From contig JBFJOO010000012.1 of NCBI GenBank assembly GCA_041617635.1, positions 1 through 64,000 of the forward strand: 64,000 nt of DNA, read 5' to 3'. A program made the translations under genes and the position numbers. Position 1 is the stretch's first letter. Every line of letters begins with the position of its first letter. Below the pieces are notes generated by a model. It saw only the letters and a list, made by a program, of their open reading frames with translations. It did not search any database and was not told where the DNA came from. Shown in pieces: positions 58,855-64,000 of this stretch. Source of the DNA: JAABRB01 sp041617635. GTDB lineage: Bacteria; Pseudomonadota; Gammaproteobacteria; Burkholderiales; SG8-39.

Positions 58855-61800
58855 ATGCGGTGTCCGCGGTGCCAGGCCGAGAACCCCGGGGGCGCGAGGT
58901 TCTGCGAGGAGTGCGGCGCACATCTCGCCCGGGCCTGCCCGCATTGCGGCGCCGAGGTCTCTCCCGGAAAAAGTTTCTGCCGGTCGTGCGGCGCGCAGCT
59001 CGCCGCCCCCGCTACGGACCGACCGCCTCCCGTTGCCTACACCCCCAAGCATCTGGCGGAGCGCATCCTCACGTCGAAGGCCGCGCTCGAGGGCGAGCGG
59101 AAGCTGATCACGGTCCTTTTCGCCGACCTGAAGGCTTCGATGGAGCTCCTGGCAGACCGCGACCCCGAGGAGGCCCGGAAGCTCCTGGACCCCGTCCTCG
59201 AGTACATGATGGAGGCCGTCCACCGCTACGAGGGCACCGTCAACCAGGTGGCGGGCGACGGGATCATGGCGCTCTTCGGGGCGCCACTGGCCCACGAAGA
59301 CCACGCGGTGCGCGCCTGCTATGCGGCCCTCGACATGCAGGCCGCGATACGACGCTACACCGAGAAGGTTCGACGTGCGCACGGCGTCGAGGTGCAGATC
59401 CGCGTCGGGCTCAACTCGGGCGAGGTGGTGGTCGGCACCATCGGCAGCGACCTCCGCATGGATTACACGGCCGTGGGCCAGATGACGCACCTCGCCGCGC
59501 GGATGGAGCAGCTTGCCACGCCTGGCACTGTCCGACTCACCGTGAACACGCTGCGTCTCGCGGAGGGGTATATCGAGGTGAGGCCGCTCGGCCCGGTGCC
59601 GGTGAAGGGGCTGGAGCAGCCCGTCGATGTCTACGAGATGATCGGCGCAGGCCCCCGCAGATCCCGGTTTCACGCCGCTGCTGAGCGAGGGCTCACCCGG
59701 TTCGTCGGACGGGAGAGCGAGCTCGAGGCTCTCCGCCAGGCGCTCGCGCATACAGCGGCGGGCCAAGGACAGGTCATCGCCATCGTGGGGGAACCCGGCG
59801 TGGGCAAGTCCCGCCTGGTCTGGGAAGTCACCCACTCGCATCGCGTGCACGGCTGGCTGGTCCTCCAGGCCAGCGCGGTCTCCTACGGCAAGGCGACGAG
59901 CTACCTGCCGATCGTCGATCTCCTCAAGGGATACTTCGGCATCGAGGACCGCGACGAGCCGCGAACAGTGCGCGAGAAGCTGACCGGAAAGCTCTCAACG
60001 CTGGATCGCGCGCTGGAGGGCGATCTACCGGCGCTCCTGTCGCTCCTCGACGTGCCGGCCGATGACCTGCAGTGGTCGACGCTCGATCCGCCCCAGCGCC
60101 GCCGGCGCACGCTGGACGCCGTGAAGCGGCTCCTGCTTCGGGAAAGCCAGGCCCAGCCGCTGCTGGTCGTCGTCGAGGACCTCCACTGGATCGACTCCGA
60201 GACGCAGGCGCTGCTCGATGGCCTGGTCGAGAGCCTCCCGGCCAACCGACTCCTGCTGCTCGTGAACTACCGGCCCGAGTATCAGCATGCGTGGGGGAGC
60301 CGTACGTACTACGCGCGGCTCCGGCTAGACCCCCTGCCCATCGAAGGCGCCGAACGGCTCCTCGCGGCGCTGCTGGGAGCCAACCCCGCCCTCGAGCCGC
60401 TCACGCGCGTGCTGATCGCGCAGACCGAGGGCAACCCGTTCTTCCTGGAAGAGTGCGTGCGGACACTCGTCGAGACGAGCGCCCTCACCGGCGAGCGCGG
60501 CGCCTACCGACTGGCGCGGCCCCTGCCGGCCATCCAGGTCCCGGCGACCGTCCAGGCCGTGATCGCCGCCCGCATCGACCGGCTCCGCGCAACGGACAAG
60601 GCGCTCCTGCAGACGGCGTCGGTGGTTGGCAGGGACGTGCCGGTTGGCTTGCTGCAGGCTATTGCCGAGCTCGCCGATAACGAGCTGTACGCCGCGATCG
60701 GACGCCTCCAGGCCGCGGAGTTCCTGTACGAGACCGGGATCTTCCCGGATATCGAGTACACCTTCAAACACGCGCTGACCCACGACGTGGCCTACGGCGG
60801 CCTGCTCCACGACCGGCGGCGCACCCTCCACGTCCGAATCGTGGAGACCATCGAGCGGACCTATACCGACCGGCTGGCCGAGCATATCGATCAGCTGGCC
60901 CATCATGCGTTTCTGGGCGAGGACTGGGCGAAGGCGGTCACCTACCTGCAGCAAGCAGGTGCCAAGGCCTTCGCCCGCTCGGTCCACCGGCAAGCTGTCA
61001 GGTGCTTCGAGGACGCGCTGACGGCGTTGACTCACCTCCCCGAGGCTCGCGAGACTGTGGAGCAGGCCATCGATCTTCGCTTCGACCTGCGCAACGCGCT
61101 GCTCCCGCTGGCGGAATGGGGAAGGATCGAAGGGTATCTCCGGGAAGCTGAAGCCCTCGCCAGGACGATCGACGATCAGCGCCGACTCGGATCGGTGTCG
61201 GGCTACATGAGCGGCCTGCACCTGAACACCGGCGGTCGCGCGAGCGACGTGCGCGCGTTTGCCCTGCAGGTCGAGGCGAGCGGCGCGTCGCTCGGCGATG
61301 TCCCGCTCCAGGTTGCCGGCCGTTACTACCAAGTCTGGCTGGGCGCTCTCTCGGGCGACTATCGCGGCACCGAGCGCCTTTGCCGGACATTATTGGACTC
61401 ACTCACCGGCGATCTGTCTCGCGAGCGTTTCGGCCTCGTTGCGTATCCAGCGGTGGTGTCGCGCGCCTTCCTGGCGCGCGCCCTCGCCGAGCTCGGGGTG
61501 TTCGACGAGGGGCGCGACCACGGAGGGGAGGCCATTCGGGTGGCGGAAGCGCTCGATCACCCCTTCAGCCTCATCTGGGCCTGCTTGAACCTCGGGCGCC
61601 TCGAGAGCCTCCGCGGAGAGTTCGTGCGGGCGACATCGCCGCTCGAACGCGCCGTCGCGCTCTCCCGCGAGTGGAACATCGCGTATTTGACGCCGATCGC
61701 GCTCGCGGCGCTGGGGCACGTCTACGCTGTGTCGGGACGCGTCGGGGAAGGGGTCTCTTGGCTCGAGGAAGCCCTGGCCGCTTATGCATCCGCCGGGATC

Positions 61801-62256
61801 GGCTACCTGCACTCGATGAGCACGGTGCAGCTCGGCGAGGCGTACCTCCTCGCGGGCCGGGTGGAGGAGGCGCGGGCCTGCGGCGCACGTGCCGTGGTGC
61901 TCGCCCGCGAGCGAGGGGAACGCGGTCACGAGGCTTGGGCTCACCGCCTCCTCGGCGAGACCGCGTCGGATCACGACCGCCCGGACGTGGCGGCGGCCGA
62001 AGCCCACCTCGCCACGTCCTCGGCCTTGGCCTCGGAGCTCGGCATGCGCCCGCTCGTCGCTCACTGCCGCCTCGGCCTCGGCAAGCTCCACGGGCGAAGC
62101 GGCGATCGGCGGGCGGCCACGGAGGATCTCGCGACGGCGAAGCGCATGTTCCACGAGATGGGCATGCAGTTCTGGTTCGAGAACGCCGAGGCCGAAGTGC
62201 AAGCGCTGGAGCGCGCGGTGTTCCCCCCGAGCGGGGATTCGCAGTCTCGCGCTTGA
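58855..62256 (+). CDS. Class III adenylate/guanylate cyclase-AAA ATPase-TPR regulator with zinc ribbon
   Basis: A 1133-residue multidomain protein. Two N-terminal zinc-ribbon-like CxxC pairs occur in residues 3-20 and 28-45 (CPRCQAENPGGARFCEEC). A cyclase domain spans about 80-230 with metal aspartates in LFADLKASM (Asp91) and VAGDGIMALFG (Asp135), and YTAVGQMTHLAARM, where Gln and His stand at positions normally Asp and Asn. Next is an AAA/NB-ARC-like ATPase with Walker A GEPGVGKSR (about 311-320) and Walker B near LLVVVEDLHWID (about 433-444), then TPR-like helical repeats to the end. It may make cyclic nucleotides or serve only as a switch. The ATG follows CTGGAGATGTCACC. Confidence 0.92.
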   Translation: MRCPRCQAENPGGARFCEECGAHLARACPHCGAEVSPGKSFCRSCGAQLAAPATDRPPPVAYTPKHLAERILTSKAALEGERKLITVLFADLKASMELLADRDPEEARKLLDPVLEYMMEAVHRYEGTVNQVAGDGIMALFGAPLAHEDHAVRACYAALDMQAAIRRYTEKVRRAHGVEVQIRVGLNSGEVVVGTIGSDLRMDYTAVGQMTHLAARMEQLATPGTVRLTVNTLRLAEGYIEVRPLGPVPVKGLEQPVDVYEMIGAGPRRSRFHAAAERGLTRFVGRESELEALRQALAHTAAGQGQVIAIVGEPGVGKSRLVWEVTHSHRVHGWLVLQASAVSYGKATSYLPIVDLLKGYFGIEDRDEPRTVREKLTGKLSTLDRALEGDLPALLSLLDVPADDLQWSTLDPPQRRRRTLDAVKRLLLRESQAQPLLVVVEDLHWIDSETQALLDGLVESLPANRLLLLVNYRPEYQHAWGSRTYYARLRLDPLPIEGAERLLAALLGANPALEPLTRVLIAQTEGNPFFLEECVRTLVETSALTGERGAYRLARPLPAIQVPATVQAVIAARIDRLRATDKALLQTASVVGRDVPVGLLQAIAELADNELYAAIGRLQAAEFLYETGIFPDIEYTFKHALTHDVAYGGLLHDRRRTLHVRIVETIERTYTDRLAEHIDQLAHHAFLGEDWAKAVTYLQQAGAKAFARSVHRQAVRCFEDALTALTHLPEARETVEQAIDLRFDLRNALLPLAEWGRIEGYLREAEALARTIDDQRRLGSVSGYMSGLHLNTGGRASDVRAFALQVEASGASLGDVPLQVAGRYYQVWLGALSGDYRGTERLCRTLLDSLTGDLSRERFGLVAYPAVVSRAFLARALAELGVFDEGRDHGGEAIRVAEALDHPFSLIWACLNLGRLESLRGEFVRATSPLERAVALSREWNIAYLTPIALAALGHVYAVSGRVGEGVSWLEEALAAYASAGIGYLHSMSTVQLGEAYLLAGRVEEARACGARAVVLARERGERGHEAWAHRLLGETASDHDRPDVAAAEAHLATSSALASELGMRPLVAHCRLGLGKLHGRSGDRRAATEDLATAKRMFHEMGMQFWFENAEAEVQALERAVFPPSGDSQSRA

Positions 62257-62281
62257 CATCGCGTAGACGCTACCGTAGCGT
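62253..62281 (+). promoter_or_regulatory. Candidate promoter with overlapping inverted repeat
   Basis: TTGACA (62253-62258) is a perfect -35 box, 17 bases upstream of TAGCGT (62276-62281). The inverted repeat ACGCTA-CCG-TAGCGT (62267-62281) overlaps the -10 region, so a regulator could bind there. It is placed to read the small basic gene and the genes after it. Confidence 0.45.
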
Positions 62282-62351
62282 TCCATCGACACGCGCGGGT
62301 GAATGCCGTGCGCGATGGCCGACTGATCAGACCAAAGGGGAGGGTTCACCG

Positions 62352-62609
62352 ATGGCGAAAGTCAGGAAGACAGCGAAGGCCAAGAAGTCGAGGAAGGCCA
62401 CGAAGTCCAGGAAGGCCAAGACGTCGTACGCGGACGCTCTGCAGGCGCTGAAAGCCGCGAAGGCCACACACAAGGTGATCGGTCAAGGCAAGATCAACAT
62501 GACCGACTTGAGAAAGTTTCTGGACAAGAATGGAATCCCCTTCCACAGGGTCCGCTTCGTGGCGCTGAACGCACCGTTCATGAGGCGATCGCCGACCTCC
62601 GCGGTCTAG
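62352..62609 (+). CDS. Small basic hypothetical protein, 85 residues
   Basis: An 85-residue protein. Residues 1-25 are a lysine/arginine-rich tract with repeated K-S-R-K-A-T/K units (KAKKSRKATKSRKAKTS), followed by a mixed helical region ALQALKAAKATHKVIGQGK and a NMTDLRKFLDKNGIPFHRVR segment. GGGGAGGGTTCACC precedes the ATG. The basic tail suggests nucleic-acid binding. I do not recognise a family. It lies 26 bases ahead of the ferritin-like gene, so it may be the first gene of that unit. Confidence 0.72.
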   Translation: MAKVRKTAKAKKSRKATKSRKAKTSYADALQALKAAKATHKVIGQGKINMTDLRKFLDKNGIPFHRVRFVALNAPFMRRSPTSAV

Positions 62610-62635
62610 AACGTCCGCCCGGTCAGGGTCGGTTC

Positions 62636-63385
62636 GTGAACATCGTCGCCGAGCTGACCGTCAAAACCCTGCGCACGCACGGCGGGGCGGGGTGGCGTTG
62701 CTATCGCGACGCGCTGATCACCGCGTGCCGGAAGGCGCCACCTCCGTTCGGGACCCCGGCCTACGGCAAGATCTACCGCGACGCGGCCACGGACCCCTAC
62801 TGGATGGCGCTTTCGCTTGTGAAGAATGCCGAGGGGGAAGGTGAAGGCGCCCGGCACCTGTGGGACCTGGCGGCCTGCACGCCGGATCCGCGCGTGGCCG
62901 CGCAGGTCAAGGCGCACGCGATCGACGAGTCGCGACACTCCCGAGCGTATGTCGCGATGCTGGACCTCGCCTTCCCGGGGGTGGTCGACGACGAATTCGG
63001 TGCCCGGCTCGCTACGCTGTCCCCCGGCTACACCCAGCGAAGCCCGCTCGCGCCCCACGAGGGTTCTGCGTACGCGAGCCCGATCACGGTGGACGACCTC
63101 ATCCAGATGAACATCGCGGAGATCCGGACGCTCGTGCACCACCTCCTGCAGCGGCCGGTGCTGCTCGGATACTGCGCGCCCGCGCGGCGGCGTCGGCTGG
63201 CGCGCGTGCTCGACAGCCTGCGGCGCGACGAGATCGGCCATATCGCGTACACCGCCGCGCTGATCGAGGAGTTCGCGCGGCGTGGCGAGGCCGGCGCGGT
63301 GAAGCGGCTCATGCAAGAGCGGATGAGCGACTTCAACGCGATCACGAATCAAGACCTCGGAAAAAACGTCTTCGAGTCGGTCTGA
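62636..63385 (+). CDS. Ferritin-like diiron (iron-containing redox enzyme-like) protein
   Basis: A 249-residue all-helical protein. Likely iron ligands sit in the two E-x-x-H motifs DESRHSRAY and RRDEIGHIAY, with further glutamates in the helix EGEGEGARHLW. This matches the ferritin-like superfamily of diiron oxidases. The start is a GTG, 26 bases after the stop of the small basic gene. It is followed 22 bases later by a possible siderophore synthetase gene, so iron handling or hydroxylation of a building block is plausible; this is inference. Confidence 0.72.
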   Translation: MNIVAELTVKTLRTHGGAGWRCYRDALITACRKAPPPFGTPAYGKIYRDAATDPYWMALSLVKNAEGEGEGARHLWDLAACTPDPRVAAQVKAHAIDESRHSRAYVAMLDLAFPGVVDDEFGARLATLSPGYTQRSPLAPHEGSAYASPITVDDLIQMNIAEIRTLVHHLLQRPVLLGYCAPARRRRLARVLDSLRRDEIGHIAYTAALIEEFARRGEAGAVKRLMQERMSDFNAITNQDLGKNVFESV

Positions 63386-63407
63386 TCGTCGCGGCGTTGA
63401 GCGCGAC

Positions 63408-64000
63408 GTGACGCTCCGGGACGTGAGACGGTGGGCCGGCATGCGCCGGATCGGCGCGGCGCGGCTCGCCCGCGCCCGCGAGGCCGCGTTTCTCGTTGCG
63501 GTGTCGCGGCTGCTCCAGGGGATCTACCGAGAAGGCTTGGCGCCGCACGCAGCGTTGCGGCAGAGCGACGCCGGCCGGTGGTTCCTCGATCTCGGCCGCG
63601 AGCCGATGCTGCGCGCGCCGATCAGCGGTCCGCTGCCCTTTCGACGCCTCGAGCTGACTGGATTTCCGTGGACGATCGTCGCGGGCAGGCGGCGCCTGCT
63701 GCGCGGCACGCGGGCATTCCTGAACGCCCTGCGGCTCTGCCTGGAGCCCTCGGAGCTCGCCCCGCATTTCGATCGGCTCGTCGCGGATTTCGACAACAGC
63801 TTCGCCAATCTCGTGCTGAACCGTCTCGTCGGCGAGCGGCTCGACGCCCGCGCGCAGGCCGTCGAGCCCGTGTACGAGGGCCACCACTACTATCCGTTCC
63901 CGGCGCTCCGGCTCGGGCCGTCACTCGAGCAGGTGGTCGAGTGCTCCAATCTCTCCCGCGAGGCGATCGATCTGACGCTGGTCGCCGCTCGGCCGTGCCT
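63408..64000 (+). CDS. Probable IucA/IucC-like siderophore synthetase, N-terminal part (cut by window edge)
   Basis: An open frame from GTG at 63408 to the end of the window, 197 complete codons, with codon use like a real gene. Late in it are VEPVYEGHHYYPFPALRLGP and LEQVVECSNLSREAIDLTLV. These resemble the G-H-P/H-P and following region of IucA/IucC NRPS-independent siderophore synthetases. The preceding FDNSFANLVLNRLVGERLD also fits. Alternative starts are GTG at 63423 and ATG at 63441. The assignment rests on motif memory and needs the rest of the gene. Confidence 0.5.
   Translation, partial: MTLRDVRRWAGMRRIGAARLARAREAAFLVAVSRLLQGIYREGLAPHAALRQSDAGRWFLDLGREPMLRAPISGPLPFRRLELTGFPWTIVAGRRRLLRGTRAFLNALRLCLEPSELAPHFDRLVADFDNSFANLVLNRLVGERLDARAQAVEPVYEGHHYYPFPALRLGPSLEQVVECSNLSREAIDLTLVAARPC

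Noticed and set aside
58566..58856. Minus-strand frame with Cys-rich stretch upstream of the cyclase gene
   Set aside because: No convincing start or ribosome binding site, overlaps the cyclase start, and no family was recognised. The middle part could be a small gene but the evidence is too thin.
1..64000. tRNA, rRNA, CRISPR array, prophage or replication origin
   Set aside because: I looked for tRNA T-loop patterns, rRNA stretches, regularly spaced repeats and DnaA boxes and recognised none. This was by eye, so a covariance-model scan would be decisive.

Overview
The window is high-GC, densely packed bacterial chromosome with short intergenic gaps, many ATGA/GTGA/TGATG gene overlaps and strong Shine-Dalgarno sequences. 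The gene set (an AapJQMP-type amino-acid ABC transporter, a TatT-associated TRAP transporter, family III CoA-transferase, acyl-CoA dehydrogenase, LigB-type dioxygenase, YcgR flagellar brake, class I cyclase/AAA/TPR regulator) suggests a metabolically versatile, flagellated soil or freshwater proteobacterium, most likely a betaproteobacterium of Burkholderiales type. That placement is inference from gene content. I saw no rRNA, tRNA, CRISPR array, transposase, phage gene or replication origin. Layout: 0-10 kb holds a branched-chain amino-acid type binding protein, a flavin reductase, a CE4-type deacetylase, a lipoprotein hydrolase, a CocE-type hydrolase, a MoaD/BNR-repeat pair, a membrane-anchored TIR protein and an SDR/hydrolase pair. 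10-17 kb is the aap amino-acid ABC operon, split between aapM and aapP by an opposite-strand P-type ATPase gene flanked by a 12-bp direct repeat. 17-26 kb carries carbamate kinase, a nitrate/sulfonate-type ABC transporter, a second CE4-type deacetylase, a CaiB-type CoA-transferase, an amidase and an acyl-CoA dehydrogenase, which together look like uptake and breakdown of nitrogenous or carboxylic compounds. 26-35 kb has a membrane patatin, an MFS transporter with a sirtuin, and a complete TRAP operon (TatT, DctP, DctQ, DctM). 35-46 kb mixes a deiodinase-like thiol protein, a LigB-like dioxygenase with an amidohydrolase, a core-MetE methyltransferase, a DUF502 protein, an aldo/keto reductase, an orphan ParA, RtcB with an Mrr-like membrane nuclease, a class II aldolase and a CinA-type amidase. 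46-48 kb is the most unusual unit: a three-gene overlapping operon encoding an ExbB/MotA-like channel, an ExbD-like one-pass protein whose periplasmic domain looks like a DUF2135-type beta domain, and a two-pass membrane protein. An inverted repeat covers the ribosome binding site of its first gene. 48-56 kb has two alpha/beta hydrolases, an ECF sigma/anti-sigma pair, a 2OG-Fe(II) oxygenase, a glycosyltransferase and a translationally coupled HpaB-like flavin hydroxylase/hydrolase/cupin operon. 56-64 kb has a histone-H1-like protein, YcgR, a 1133-residue cyclase-AAA-TPR protein, a small basic protein, a ferritin-like diiron protein and, running off the right edge, a probable IucA/IucC-like siderophore synthetase. 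Most metabolic genes can be assigned to a family but not to a substrate.
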